Source: Magnolia sinica (taxonomy: Eukaryota; Streptophyta; Magnoliopsida; Magnoliales; Magnoliaceae). Taken from it: a stretch of DNA of 64,000 bases. The stretch spans positions 25,650,501-25,714,500 of the forward strand of contig NC_080577.1 of NCBI RefSeq assembly GCF_029962835.1, read 5' to 3'. The first letter of the stretch is position 1. Each line of letters opens with the position of its first letter. Below are positions 42,487 to 55,018 of the stretch, in pieces. Under the pieces are notes generated by a model. The model was not told the DNA's origin. It did not search any database and saw only the letters and a list, made by a program, of their open reading frames with translations. A program made the position numbers and the translations under genes.

Positions 42487-45400
42487 TGCAAACTTGGATC
42501 TGTATGCGGCAATTGGCAAGTCATGCCTTGCAAGCCTCTTTTTTTAAAAGCTAATAGTTTTCTATCTGGTTTATTATTGTGTTTTCAGAATAACAGAAAA
42601 CGGAAACAACCATCTTCTTCTGGAGCTGCAAACAGTACTGGTACGGGAAACACAGTTGGCCCTTCTCCTAACTCCCCACCATCAACCCCATCCACTCATA
42701 CACCTGGCGATGGAGTGGCCATGGCAGGAACTTTGCAACATGTGAACAGTATGTCCAAAAGTTTAATGATGTATGGTACAGATGGAACTGGCGGACTTGC
42801 ATCATCTTCAAATCAGCTGGTATCCTCTTTGAATTTTCTCTTTCATACATAACCTCGAAATCTACTGCACATATTTTTTCCTTGTCTTCTCACTTGCAAT
42901 TTCATTTTCATGTGGCAGGAGGACATGGAACACTTCGGAGATGTTGGATCCTTGGAAGATAATGTGGAATCATTTTTGTCGCATGACGATGGAGATGCAA
43001 GGGACATATTTGGTACATTAAAAAGAAGTCCTACAGATCACAGTAATGAGTCTGCAAAGGGTAATTGATGCTGTTTTGTGACTATTCCATACAATAATAG
43101 TGCAATTTACTGAAGCCATTTTCATATATATATATTTTTTTTGGTCTCAGGTTTTTCCTTTAGTGAATTTGGTTGTATACGTACAAGCAATAGCAAAGTT
43201 GTCTGCTGCCATTTTTCTTCAGATGGAAAATTTCTGGCTAGTGCTGGGCATGAGAAGAAGGTAATGCATAGTGGCCTAGGTAGCATGGTCACTTGATCAG
43301 TTGATTGTTTGAATTAGTCCGTTGTCAGATGCGATTTTAAAAATGGTTTGACGTGGCTGTTAGATGTCAGACAAACTTTATTGTCTTCTGGTATTATTTA
43401 TGCGTTGTAGTTACAGTTTTGATGCATTTATCTTTATCTGGATACATTTTATGCTTATATATCAATCATTGCTCTAATCTAATCTAATGGACCCGTTTTC
43501 ATCCATGGTTCAAATTATTGTGTATCGTATCTGTATCGGTGATTACTGATACACAATATGATACATACTGTATGGGTGATATGGCTGATTTACTGGGCAC
43601 CTCGGTCTGAATTTTTTAAACGTAAAAGAAATTGAGAAGTATTCTGTCACATCCCTATATAAATTTTATTTCAAATGCAAGCTCCTGTATTTATAAATTA
43701 GTTTAATGTTTTTGTTAAGGTTAAGTAAATAACTAAATATGTATTTTTAAAATTTCTCATGATTTTTCTTCCATACACCACAAGTGTCATTTTATTGTAT
43801 TGGTGACCATTGGTACATGATATGCATTGGCCAATACGGAACGTATCGGCTGATATTTCAAACCATCTTTGCATGTATGGATGGGGCTGACTATGAGTGC
43901 TTTTGCAACATCTTATCAGCAGTTGCACAACTGATACCGACAAATTATCTGTCTAGGCTAAGAAGATGTAACACATAGGATATAACTGCAAAGAAGGCCA
44001 TGTTTAATCTGACCATAGATGATGGAGATATAATGCCAAACTGTGCTTCATGTCACCAGGCTGTTCTTTGGAAGATGGATACACTGGAAACAGTGAGTAC
44101 TCCAGAAGAACACACTCTTATCATTACAGATGTACGTTTTAGGCCAAGTACAACTCAGCTGGCAACATCTTCTTTTGACAGAACCGTGCGACTATGGGAT
44201 GCAGCGGAGGTAATGGTTTCTGCTTTCATCTTCTTGAACAATTTAGTCTTATTGCACTTTTTCTTTCCATTAGCTGTAATTGTTGGTTATATTAGTACCA
44301 CTTTTGGTGCCTTATTTTTTTGCATTGTATATGGCTCTCTCTATAAATGGTGTCAATACCAACCTGTTTGTACATTTATCTTCTGCATTGCCATCTATTT
44401 AGTGACTTGTCATAGTTTTTGACTGTTTGTTCATCTCGAGTTGCTGATAACTACAATCTACAGGGAAAAAAACTCCTCTCATCCCATTCATCTTCATCAG
44501 ATGTAGTTCTGAGCATTCTGAATCTCAAGATTCTGGTGGGACTAATTAACTGGATCTCGAAGATTTCATGGTGAAAGAAATGAATCATATATTGTGCTGA
44601 CAACTGTTCTTGTTGATAATGTCTGGGAAAAGTTCGTTGAACATTTGGATCTCGGTCTTCGACTGAGAAAGGAAGAAGAGATTCTCCACATCATAATTGA
44701 AATTGATTCCACAACAGAAACTGCTAAATTGCAAGCATCTTTGCTAAGATCATGCCAGAACATTTAATAGGTATCATGGAATCAATGATGTTTGCAATAC
44801 AAAAGGTACAAACAATTAATTTATGATTCTGATTGCAAACTTTTTACTTTCATTTCTCCAGAATCTTCAATTGGATTCTTGTGAATCTGTATATCCAGGG
44901 GCAACCTCCACACAGTTTTCAGATTATGTAGCAATTAAGGCAACCGAAAATGTTCAATCCTGACCCTGATACCATGTCAGTTGGAGAGGAAAAGAAACCG
45001 TTCATTGTTATACCTAAATAGGGTTACCATAGGTTCACTGATAAGCATGAAAGCTGCACACATTAAGTAGCTATTGCTCGAGTTTTAATGTGAAATCAAC
45101 CCATTCTGCTATGAGCACCATCCTATTTCCTTTGCATGTATCATGTATGTAACACTTTAGAATAAGACAACCATTTAAACCTAGTTTATCTCTCATGTAG
45201 TTTTTACTTTATTGATGGGATCTTTTGTGTGGCCTAGCTAATGGGAGTTTGGGACCTTTTCTTATATTCAATAGAACTGTTATGAAGGGGATGTTTTAGT
45301 CACATTAACTGTTAGCTATATGGGTTACATGCTTATCAAGTTAATAAGGAAGTATTGATGCAGGACATGGAAAATTAAATATGATATGCAAGATTGCAGG

Positions 45401-48400
45401 CTTAGATCACACCAATTCAGAAACAATCACACAAATTCCACATTCCACATGAAAATCCAAACATTCAATTAAAGGGGAATCTATGCGGGTCCAAGCCGAC
45501 ACAGGCTAGGACTGGACCAATAAAAATTATAAATCAAACGATGTCAAAGGGAAATAAAATCAACTACTCATGCATAAAAATTAGTCCCTAATCCAAGGAA
45601 AAATTAGGGATCATGTAATCTAGGGTTAGGATTCATGAAAAACGGTTATGAGAGGATAAAAGAGGATAAAAACCTGAGCCAAAAGATGATCCCGCGTGTG
45701 GACAGCAACAATGGCCCAGACGGACATGCGTGTGATCCCGGCCGCACGTGTGTGGGGCCCACTATTCAAAAAAAGGCCACCTTGGCCCTGGTCGGCCAGG
45801 GATGGACTCCAAAACTCCCAAATCTCAGCTCGATCCGATGTACGGTTTGTGCGTGGTGCTCCGCCGAAGTTTCAGCTCGCCTGCGGGCCGAAATCTGGAA
45901 ACCTGCTGTAATGAAGAAATCTAATGCAACAAAAGGACAAATTCGAAGTACGGATGGTGAGGGAAGATGGAAAAAAAGGTGATGGAAGATGGGGGTGAAT
46001 GGGGATCGATGTGGCTTCGCACCACGCTAGTTAGCCCTTCGAAAAGGGAGGGCTTCGCACCCACTTTTGAATTCTTCCACAACTCACGAAGAGAGCAGAA
46101 AAATAAAGCAGGAATTTTTTTATTAACTTCAATGAATCAAAAGAACTACAAGGGGTGCCTATTTATAGGGAGAACCCTATACCCAAAAACTCGCACCATG
46201 TGCGACACCTATTACTTGGCGATTAAGTAAACTAAAATAAAAATCAAACGAGGAAATCTAAAGCGTTCACGATGTTCTAAATAATAACAATAAGCAAAAC
46301 CTAAAATATAAAACCAATCCGATGAGTGGGCCACGATTATGAGATCCCATGGTGGGCTTTTCTTGACTATCGGGCCACTTTTCTGAACCAAAACTTGTCT
46401 TCTAGTTAGGAGGCCCTCTCTGGACGTCGTCATCGAGCCAGATCGATGGTGGGGTCCTCCTTCTGCATACGTACGTGCGTAGGGGGGGCGGCGTGAGTGC
46501 GCGTGTGCGCGTGATGTCCCCATCAAGTATTCTGGAATATTTTACATTAATTCATACAATTCCAATTGCCTATGGAGAATCACTTTCTGCCAGCACTTTG
46601 TTCTCCATCAGAAGTTACCTAGTCATTTTTCTAAAAGTCTAATTACATGGTAGGGTTATAGTCTGTCGTTTCTGCCTTGTTGCATTGCACTTTTCAGGAA
46701 AAATTCATAATTCTTTGACATCTAAGAGGTTCTTTCAGTCCCAAGAGTATATTTATCTGTTAGCCACCACCTGTTTGGATTTTGTATCTTGTGGTCTCAT
46801 ATCAACCACCTCTCGTTCATATTTTATATCTGCACCTAGATCTCATCAACATGGATAGCAGTTGTTTGGTAATCCATTTCTTTTTCTTGGGAAATTTGAA
46901 GGTCACCTCTTATGGCTGCCCTGCTGTGCCCTTAACAATCGGAATCCAAGAGCTCTTCTTAATCGAAACAAGATTTCAAAGAGCTAATGCATTGCTCAAT
47001 TTGATTTTTTGGGCAACTGTTCACACTCATTGTGCTATTCAGTTGTTTTTGCAGGTTGTGGTGTTTAATTATATGATATCTTCCAAGATTGCCTGTTTCC
47101 TATTGTTTGGATAAGAGTTATATGAAAGAAGGCAATGGAAGAACAACATGCGCACACACGCACACGTTCACACGATTTACGTATGTCATTCATATAAATA
47201 GTGTTGCACTCTACTTAATAGTTTGCAAGCATCTCCAGATGTTCAATCATGGAATTTAATTATGTTTTGCAGCCAAGCTATTGCTTGAACACGTATACTG
47301 GTCATGGGTCACCTGTGATGTCATTAGATTTCCATCCAAAGAAGACTGACATCTTCTGCTCGTCTGATGGTAATGGTGAAATCCGCTTCTGGAATATCAG
47401 TCAGTCCTCGTGCATCCGCATGTCTACGGTTGGTTTCTAATCCCTCCCTCCCTCCCTCTCTCTGGGTTTTTGGCTTGACTTTGTTCAAAATGTCTAATAC
47501 TAATGAAGCAGGGAGGTACAGCACAAGTGAGATTTCAGCCTAGGCTTGGGCATCTTCTTGCAGCAGCAGCAGAAAATGTTGTCTCCATTTTTGACATCGA
47601 GGCAGATAGGCAGACACTCTCACTACAGGTACTTTGGTTGTATTGTTAGTATTTTTGCAGCATTTCACATGGGAAGTAATAACAACAATAATAATAATAA
47701 CTTTGGGCCTTTATGGAATTGGAGAATAATTCTGACCTTCCTACTTTCCAGCTTTCTGATCTTTAAGGATTTAAATCCATAAGGCATCTGAAAGGTTGGA
47801 GGCTGGGGTTCTCCAAAATGCCCCAGGACAAAGTGGAAACGTGTTAAAAAGGTCACCTTATTAAGATCAGCTATCTTTTGTTTCCTGCTCAAAATGAAAT
47901 GGAGAGGGCTAATCCTATCAAATCCAATGGATGCTGCCTACATTAACGCTTAATGTTGTGCTGTGTTTTACCTCTAGCCGGTTTTATGGAATCTCTTATG
48001 TTTATTACTTTTATTGCACAACACTTTTTGCAGGGGCATACTAAAGAGGTGCACTCTGTTTGCTGGGATGCAAATGGGGATTATTTGGCATCTGTTAGCC
48101 AGGACTCAGTGAGGGTATGGTCCTTAGCATCAGGAGAGTGCATTCATGAGCACAGCTCCAATGGGAACAAGTTCCATTCTTGCGTTTTCCATCCAAATTA
48201 TTCTACCCTCTTGGTTATTGGGGGGTATCAGGTAATCTTTATGCATCTCCATCCTCATGAAAATGGCAGTGATGTTAGTAATAGCAACAATAATAAACAA
48301 CACAACAATGCTATTATTAGTGTATTTAAATCAAGAAATGGTCAGAGAGATTGCTTTAAGAATCCTTAGCCTAGATCATGGTGTGCTTTACCTCTCATTT

Positions 48401-49523
48401 GCTTCTCTATCCATAAATTTAGCAAAGGACTTGCAGAAGAGAATCAGAGTCCATCCTGAACTTATTTGACCGCTAATAGGATTTTTTTAGTATAAAGAAC
48501 TTATGCTCGAGTTGATTTCTGTGCCTTTTCTTTTCTTCCTTTTGGGTGTTCGATTGTCCTTTTCTCAAGTTAAATCAAGTTGCACTTCAGCTTGTCTGGG
48601 CCCTTGATTTGAACCGACTTGGTGAGAGTGCTTGCTTGAGTTTTTACACACTGACAAAACTTTCCTGGGAATTCCTATATTGAAACTGAATATGGAAAAA
48701 TTCATAAAGTGGACCCCACATGGTTAGGACAAGGCTATGACGACGGCGGCAGCGGCGGCGGCGGCTGTGACAACCATGATATGTGTACATATGGGATGAC
48801 ATCCACCTCTCCCAGAGTACAAATTATTCATGCCTCCATTTATGCTATACACATGATGTGTCTGATGGTCCAAACCGGTCATTCATCAGATGGCTCCATA
48901 AATGGACCATAGCCCCCTAAACCACTTTGGTCAAACACCCTAATGATTAAAAAAAGAAAAAAAAAAAAAATCACCAACAACATCATCACAGCCTTGTCCC
49001 AGCTAGTTGGTCCCTGCAGACATTTTTCGAAGCATATCGCACTTCTCTTTTTGCGTGGATCACATTCAGATGAAATTTGCATAGGAAGAACTGTATTTCT
49101 TTGAATTGCTGAGCTTGTGACTGGATTCTGAGCCTTCTCGGCTGAATGAGACCAAAAATTCTTTCTTCTTCTTCTTTTTTTTTAAAAAAAAAAAAAATAA
49201 TAATATAATATTTATCTTAAATTATTATTATTATTATTTATTTATTAAGTTTGCAGCATGGCAAACTTGTCCAAAACAAGTCGGTGCCACTCAATGCAAA
49301 ACAAACGACTGTCCTTTACTGGTTTCATTAGGATATGTAGGACTACCACTGATTCTAATTATGGACACCATGCTTGCAGTCTTTGGAGTTGTGGAACATG
49401 GCCGAGAACAAAAGCTTGACCGTTCAAGCACACGACGGCTTGATTGCTGCATTGGCGCAATCCCCGGTTACTGGGATGGTTGCTTCCGCAAGCCACGACA
49501 AGTCTGTTAAGCTATGGAAATAG
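33390..49523 (+). CDS. LUH: Transcriptional co-repressor LEUNIG_HOMOLOG, 17 coding exons, 805 aa
   Basis: Coding exons: 33390-33421, 33535-33632, 38406-38515, 38635-38930, 39042-39117, 39232-39343, 40921-40970, 41074-41388, 42280-42360, 42589-42819, 42919-43060, 43151-43260, 44060-44209, 47273-47428, 47512-47628, 48034-48231, 49380-49523; all GT..AG, 2418 nt with stop. LUG/LUH proteins are nuclear Groucho/Tup1-type co-repressors that act with SEUSS-like adaptors in flower, seed-mucilage and stress programmes. The N-terminus [11 protein letters not shown] and the LisH/LUFS region (residues 1-80, ending [22 protein letters not shown]) are intact; Gln-rich stretches follow (about 81-115, 290-310, 372-390), then [12 protein letters not shown], nuclear-signal-like, and seven WD40 repeats from about residue 515 to the end (..[11 protein letters not shown]). 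Starting MAQSN and the exon 8-10 text match LUH rather than LUG. Large introns hold transposons, none disrupting an exon or splice site. Confidence 0.96.
34234..34776. mobile_element. Tourist-like (PIF/Harbinger) MITE in LUH intron 2, TTA duplication
   Basis: Element 34237-34773 (537 bp) has ends GGGTCTGTTTGATTTTCCAG and CTTTGAAAAAACAAACAGGCCC, inverted with few mismatches, each flanked by TTA (34234-34236, 34774-34776). Inner terminal parts 'ccagtgcactggtaaata' and 'tatttacactgg' also pair. Its middle (34365-34645) carries foldback-MITE-like sequence starting 'gggtcccactgtgatgcat'. Confidence 0.85.
34860..35353 (-). mobile_element. Copia LTR remnant in LUH intron 2
   Basis: Shares word order with the copia LTR at 60362-60953: 'cacatagagaggaatc', 'aaaacccttgtgggaaaaaa', 'caaagcgataatg', and ends TTTTCAACA followed by 'atctcca', the minus-strand purine tract. 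The other end is missing or too diverged to place. Confidence 0.6.
35354..37905 (-). pseudogene. TNT1-94-like copia pol remnant in LUH intron 2
   Basis: On the minus strand, downward: 37889-37575 shows the protease/GAG-pre-integrase boundary ([23 protein letters not shown] then [14 protein letters not shown]); integrase-like words continue near 37300-37000; 36925-36542 is the spacer before reverse transcriptase ([19 protein letters not shown]); reverse-transcriptase pieces lie at 35940-36400, and 35882-35585 shows [19 protein letters not shown] and [11 protein letters not shown]. Gag is absent and stops are frequent. Antisense to LUH. Confidence 0.8.
42448..42486. repeat. (ATT)13 microsatellite in LUH intron 9
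   Basis: Uninterrupted trinucleotide run about 100 bp before the exon 10 acceptor. Confidence 0.9.
44552..44767 (+). other. Unrecognised 71-codon open stretch in LUH intron 13
   Basis: Open frame bounded by stops without an ATG: residues run [20 protein letters not shown], then [17 protein letters not shown] and [18 protein letters not shown]. It looks protein-like (amphipathic, Glu/Lys/Leu-rich) but I do not recognise a family. It may be a captured gene fragment or chance. Confidence 0.3.
45351..46530 (-). mobile_element. Solo LTR of the chromovirus family in LUH intron 13, with AGTAT duplication
   Basis: LTR 45356-46525 (1170 bp) begins TGATGCAGGACATGG and ends GATGTCCCCATCA. It is flanked by a perfect AGTAT at 45351-45355 and 46526-46530. 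It matches both LTRs of the complete element at 51585-58967. No interior remains, so it arose by intra-element recombination. Exons on both sides are intact. Confidence 0.95.
48738..48765. repeat. GGC-rich trinucleotide tract in LUH intron 16
   Basis: Short imperfect (GGC)n run surrounded by otherwise AT-rich intron. Confidence 0.7.
48955..49250. repeat. A-rich and ATT-rich low-complexity blocks in LUH intron 16
   Basis: Poly-A at 48958-48970 and 49183-49195, TTC/T run near 49160-49180, and ATT repeats near 49218-49245. Confidence 0.8.
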
Positions 49524-49690
49524 ATGGTCCCGGCAGTTGTGTGGTGGATATTGCTGTATCTTTTTGAGCAGATGGCATCCTCAGTTCTCAGCACTGATTC
49601 AAATATAGTAAGAAAAGGAAGAAATAGAAATGGTTGTCTTGTGTTTGATTTGGTTGGGTCTTTTTTAAATGAAATAAACTGGGAACTGGG
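49524..49690 (+). other. LUH 3' UTR with AATAAA signal
   Basis: A poly(A) signal AATAAA is at 49673-49678, 150 bp after the stop codon. Its use is inferred. Confidence 0.5.
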
Positions 49691-51584
49691 TGTTCCCCCT
49701 GCCGTTTTCCTACTATGGTGGGGGTGTACGCCAACAGAATGCATGTGTTGGTGCTGCCAGGGGAAGCACCGTAAGCTCAAACGAGGGGAAGCTGATGATT
49801 AATTTCATCTAGGTTTGTCTTTTGACCATCTTTCTGATACATTCATTTTAGGAAGGCCGCAGATGGGGGATTGGTTGGTGGCTCTGATTGAATCTGATCG
49901 GCAATCTGTTTTCAGCTGCATGATGCAACAGGAATCAGCTTGATTGTGTGCTCAGCTAATTTGAAGAGTTTGATTCAGCACGTACATAACATCTGTGGCC
50001 AGGGCATGTGGATGTGGGCCGGTCGGGTCCAGTGGAATTGTTTGGACGCAGTCAGGCAGGCTGGTTGACTGGTTATGAACCAGTAATCAGCGTACCTGCT
50101 TTATTTGCGTTATTCTTACAGAAATGTCCGCAAGGTTGAGGCGATTGGCGCATACTCTAGGGTCTCTCTCCACAGGCAAATGCAATTGCAGTCTTGTAGG
50201 AGTTTGAGCCGTTCAACCGCCTGGCTCTGCTATCAGCAGAACAGATCCCAACAGTTATTCTGATTGTGAAGTTATCTGATGGGCTGTTGCCTGCTTTTAG
50301 TCGTAAAACCCAATGACTTGACTTAAAAAACTCGATGAGTTTTCAAGGCGAGTCACTTAGAAAATTGCTGATGGCCGTGACCCGGTTGGGACTAGGCAAG
50401 TTAACTTGAAAACTCATTTGAGTTGACATGACTCGGAGACCTGATTGAGTCACAAACTGGGTCTTTTTTTTTTTTTTTTTTTCTTCGACCGAAGAAAAAG
50501 TGGGGGAGGCAAGAGTCATGGAGGATGGAGATGCTACTGGCGAACTAGAAAGCACAAATTATTTTTATAAACTTGATTATGAAAATATTGGGTGAGGTAG
50601 AGGCTCTTTCGTGTCTTTTGTGTTAACCCGGTTATCGAGTTTTTTGAGTTTTTGAACCATGTTTTTAAGAGAATGGATTTCCTCATTTTGTGTAGATCAT
50701 GTGGTCTGTATCAATTTTTTTAGCTGGGGTTAGACATGGAGGGATCTTTCCATCCGTGTCGTCCCCATAAAATGAATGGTGTGAATTGCGGCTCAGCCTG
50801 TTGAGTTGCACCGATCATGACTGGTGTTGATCTCTCTAATGAGACTTTGAGGTTGGGCAGAGGTAAGGACAGGCAGTCGTAGAAAGTGCGGGGGCGAGTA
50901 GGAACTACGCCTGTGTCAAGGTACTAAGGATCGCATTCTTGGTATGCTGCTACACCTAGCTCTGTGGGGCCCAGTGTGCGGGGTGTTTGAAATCCAATCC
51001 AGCCATCACTTGTATACCTCGTGGTGGGGGGCAAAATTCTTCCCGATCACAGGGAGCGATTGGAACAGGGCAGTGTTTATTTTCGGTAATCGGGTAGGAC
51101 ATGTTCTGGTGCCAACCATGGTGTTTATATCCGGTTAATCAGGCAGGACAGTTTGGGATGAAAGGACTATCCAAAAAAATCTAAGTTGGCGGTGTGGAGC
51201 CCACCATGGTGTTTATATTTGGTTAATCAGGCGGGATAGGCTAGGATGAAAGGACTATTCGAAAATCTAAGTTGGTACTGTGGGCCCACCATGGTTTTTT
51301 AGTTCTTCTCTGTGTTGTGTACCAGCTGAGTTTTGGGATGCACTGTGAACACGAGGAGCTCCATCTGTTGGACGGAGTGGACGTTAAAACACAGCGTGGC
51401 GGCCCCCACAGCTTGGTTCCTACAGCTTGTGTTCCAAAGGATTTCAGTGTTCAAGGAGAGTGGCTGGAATCCGGAGCCGGATCAGATCAGGGTGAATCCA
51501 GACTCGATTCAATTATAAACAGATTGGCATCTTAATATCTAGACATGTTCCGTTGGACCTGTATAGTATATCCAGACCCCTGCT
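49691..51584. other. Intergenic, nothing assigned
   Basis: Includes a T-run (50463-50482) and two related stretches around 51120-51160 and 51195-51255 ('tccggttaatcaggcagga', 'ttggttaatcaggcggga') forming a roughly 80-bp imperfect direct repeat. No gene recognised. Confidence 0.4.
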
Positions 51585-52772
51585 TGATGCAGGACATGGA
51601 AATTAAATATGATATGCGAGATTTCAGGCTTAAGATCACGTTAGTTCAGAAATAATTATACAAATTTCATATCCTACATGAAAGTCCAAACATTCAATTA
51701 AGGGGAATCTATGCGGGTCCAAGCCTACACATGATAGAGCTGGATCAATAAAAATTATGAACCAAACAATACTCAAAGATAAGAAATAATCATCCACGCA
51801 TGCATAGTAATCAGTCCATAATCCAATGAATTCAGAAATTCCAATTCGGGGAATCCTAGGGTAATAAAATTGGCAAATAACTTAGGGAAAACATAATCTA
51901 GGGGTAAGATTCATGAAAAACAGTTATGAAAGGATAAAAGAGGAAAAAAACCTGAGCCAAAAGATGATCCCGCGTGTGGACAGCAACAATGGCTAGACGG
52001 ACGTAAGTGTAATCCTGGCCGCATGTGTGTGGGGCCTATTATTCAGAAAAAGGCCACCTTGTCCCTGGTCGGCCAGGGATGCTCGATCCGATATACGGTT
52101 TCTGCGTGGTGCTCCGTCGAAGTTTCAGCTTGCCTACAGGCCGAAATCTAGAAACCTGCTGTAATGAAGAAATCTGATGCAACAAAAGGACGAATTCGAA
52201 GTACAGATGGTGGGGGAAAATGAAAAAAAAAAGATGATGGAGGACGGGGGTGAATCGGGATCAACGTGGCTTCGCACTACGGTAGTTAGCCATTCGAAAA
52301 GGGAGGGCTTTGCACCCACTTTTGAATTATTCCACAACTCACGAAGAGAGTAAAAAAATAAAGCAGGAATTTTTTTTATTAACTTCAATGAATTAAAAGA
52401 ACTACAAGGGTAGGGAAAATCCTATACTCCAAAACTCGCACCATGTGTACAACCTATTCCTTGGCGATGAAATAAACTAAAATAAAAACCAAACAGAGAA
52501 ATCTAAAGCATTCACAATATTCTAAATAATAACAATAAACAAAACCTAAAATATGAAATCAATCCGACGAGTGAGCCACAATCATGAGATCCCTATGATG
52601 AGCTTTTCTTGACTATCGGGCCCACTTTTCTGAACCAAAACTTGTCTTTTAGCTAGGAGGCCCTCCCTAGACGTCGTCATCGAGTCAGATTGATGGTGGG
52701 GTCCTCCTTCTGCGTACGTACGTGCGTAGGGGTGGTGGTGTGCGGGCGTGCGTGTGCACGATGTCCTTATCA
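51585..52772 (-). mobile_element. 3' LTR of the chromovirus
   Basis: 1188 bp from TGATGCAGGACATGG to GTCCTTATCA. Compared with the other two LTR copies it lacks a short segment near 52090 between 'ccagggatg' and 'ctcgatcc'. Confidence 0.92.
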
Positions 52773-52783
52773 ACTCTCCCCGG
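52773..52783 (-). other. Polypurine tract of the chromovirus
   Basis: On the minus strand CCGGGGAGAGT abuts the 3' LTR. It overlaps the end of the chromodomain frame. Confidence 0.75.
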
Positions 52784-52789
52784 CTGTGA

Positions 52790-53300
52790 AGATTTCGCCA
52801 CTGGCGAAATAAAACTCCTAAACTGCTTTAGGATGTTGGGATCAAGTCTCTGAAGTTTCTCCTCAGTGAGCCACGCGCTATCTAAAGCTGGGCGTGACTT
52901 CCATTTAACTAGGTATTTCTGAAACCCGCCATCCGACGTGAAAATTATCTCATAGTCTAAGATATTTTTATTTCCTCTTTGGGTGTGCGAAGGCTAGGTA
53001 TGGGAGGCAGAAGCCAGGATGAAAGGTCGGGAAGAGGCCATGGATCAAAGGATAAGGTTGAGGCATCAGGATGGGTGGGCGAAGGGCCGGACAAAGTATC
53101 AGTGGGTCCCTGAAAAGTAACTAGATCCTCCACATTGAATGTGGAACTAATTCCTATGGAAAGTAGAAGATCTACCTCATACGTATTAAGACCGTTTCGT
53201 TTTATAATTTTAATGGGTCCAGTACTACGCGCGTGTAACTTACGAACGGCCCCTGGAGGTACTGCTCGGGCCTGATGCGGATCATCACAGAGTCCCCAAT
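52790..53300 (-). pseudogene. Integrase C-terminal extension with chromodomain
   Basis: Minus-strand reading: GPIKIIKRNGLNTYEVDLL, a linker-type integrase tail, then after a Pro/Ser-rich stretch ILDYEIIFTSDGGFQKYLVK followed by WKSRPALDSAWLTEEKLQRL and DPNILKQF. The Tyr-Leu-Val-Lys-Trp core and the following W..EE.L are the chromodomain hallmark. This part reads through without a stop. Confidence 0.85.
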
Positions 53301-53306
53301 ATTGAA

Positions 53307-54199
53307 CTATTTAAAACGTCTATGTAGGTCTGCAGAAAATTTGTAATGCTCATTACTAGTAGTGATCTTTCGCCTGATTTCTTGATGCAATGAATGTATG
53401 TGATGCGCAAAAGACTCTATAGACTCTGATGGCCTATGAGACAATGACATGGGGATAAGATCAATAGGCTTCCTAGGCTTATAACTAGTAACGACTTCAA
53501 AAGAACTTAGACCTGTGGACCTATTGACAAAACTATTGTATGCAAACTCGACTATGGGTAGTACGGCGTCCCATGTCCTGATATGCTCCCCCACTAAACA
53601 TCGAAGTAAAGTCCCTAGGCTCCTATTAACCACCTCAGTCTGGCCATCGGTCTGAGGGTGGTAGGCTGAAGAAAATTGGAGCCTAGTATTCATCATGTGT
53701 CATAGTGTTTCTAAAAGTAACTCATGAACCTCACGTCACGGTCAGACACTATAGTTTTTGGTAACCCATGCAGTTTGACGACCTCACTAAAGAACAGCTT
53801 GGCAACATGAGAGGTGTCGGAGGTCTTAAAATAAGAAATGAAGTGGGCAATTTTAGAGAAACGGTCCACGACAACAAGTATGGAGTCATGCTTTCGAATA
53901 GTCTTGGGAAGTCCAAGCACAAAGTCTATACTGATGTCCTGCCAAGGGATGAATGAGACTGACAAAGGTGTATATAATCTTGTATTCTATTTCCTCTACT
54001 TTGTCAGTTGATAAGTACGGCATTGCCCTATAATTTTGGCCACGTCCCGCTTGAGGCTTGGCCAATGAAATCTATCCTCCACTACGGCAATGGTCTTGTT
54101 ACGACCGAAATGACCCGCGACCGCCCCTGAATATAACTCCCAGACAAGAAAATCGCGAAGGGAGGTGCGTGGTATGCACAAGCAGTTACTCCTAAACAA
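53307..54199 (-). pseudogene. Integrase of the chromovirus
   Basis: Zinc-binding region at 54199-53996 (GHFGRNKTIAVVEDRFHWPS, then QCRTY where the second Cys of the HHCC pair has become Tyr). The catalytic core continues at 53965-53711 with DFVLGLPKT and SDRDVRF, and the acidic third residue lies in TDGQTEVVNRSL (53696-53307). The D, D, E set is visible, but frame breaks between the pieces disable it. Confidence 0.88.
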
Positions 54200-54465
54200 A
54201 TATCGTCCAAAATCAAATACTCACTGTTAGCTCCTGATGGACTCTCTAATAAAGACGTATACACAATCCCAAAATCTGGACACTCAAAATACTCTTCTTT
54301 GATGCATTCAAGGTCCGTAACTTCAACGCTCATGGAGTTGAGTAATGCGACTCGACGACTCAACGCGTCGGCGGGCTTATTCTCTACACCGGCCTTGTGT
54401 TTAAGTACAAAAGTGTACTCTTGAACGAATTGAACCCACTTAGCGTGCCTGAGGCTTAATTTCTT

Positions 54466-55018
54466 CTAAGAGTTCAAGTATCTTAAGGCATCGTGATCTG
54501 AGAACAAGACGAATTCTTGCGATAACAGGTAATGTCGCCAATGGCACAGTGATTGCACTACCGTATAGAATTTCTTGTCATAGGTGGAATATCTTTGCTT
54601 CGCCTGATTCAGTTTCTCACTAAAAAAAGGCGACAGGGTACCTTTCATGGCTAAGTACTCCTCCTATGCCGACTCTTGACGCGGCATATGCGACTTTAAA
54701 AGCTTTTGAAAAATCTGAAAGTCGCGTGACTAGAGCTTCGGTCATCTTAACCTTTATCTCCTTAAAGGCTTTCGAGGCGGCCTTTGTCCATTGAAACTCT
54801 CCTTTTTTTATGCAGTCCGTGATGAGAGCCACAATAGAACTGAAACCTCGAATGAATTGCCTATAAAAAGTGGCTAAGCCATGAAAGCTACGCACCTCAT
54901 GAATATTGTGGGGTTCAGGCCAATTAACGATGGCCTTGACCTTCTCGGGATCCGTCGATACGCCCTCAACTGACACAATAAAACCTAAGAAGATCACACT
55001 ACTAGACAAGAATCGCAC
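54466..55018 (-). pseudogene. RNase H region of the chromovirus
   Basis: 55018-54620 reads [20 protein letters not shown] then [15 protein letters not shown], the reverse-transcriptase connection, and 54648-54466 reads QRYSTYDKKFYTVVQSLCHW, the RNase H-like part. A frame change separates them. Confidence 0.85.

Noticed and set aside
48709..48912. Gly-rich open frame in LUH intron 16
   Set aside because: Caused by a GGC microsatellite and no similarity beyond it; lies between confirmed exons 16 and 17.
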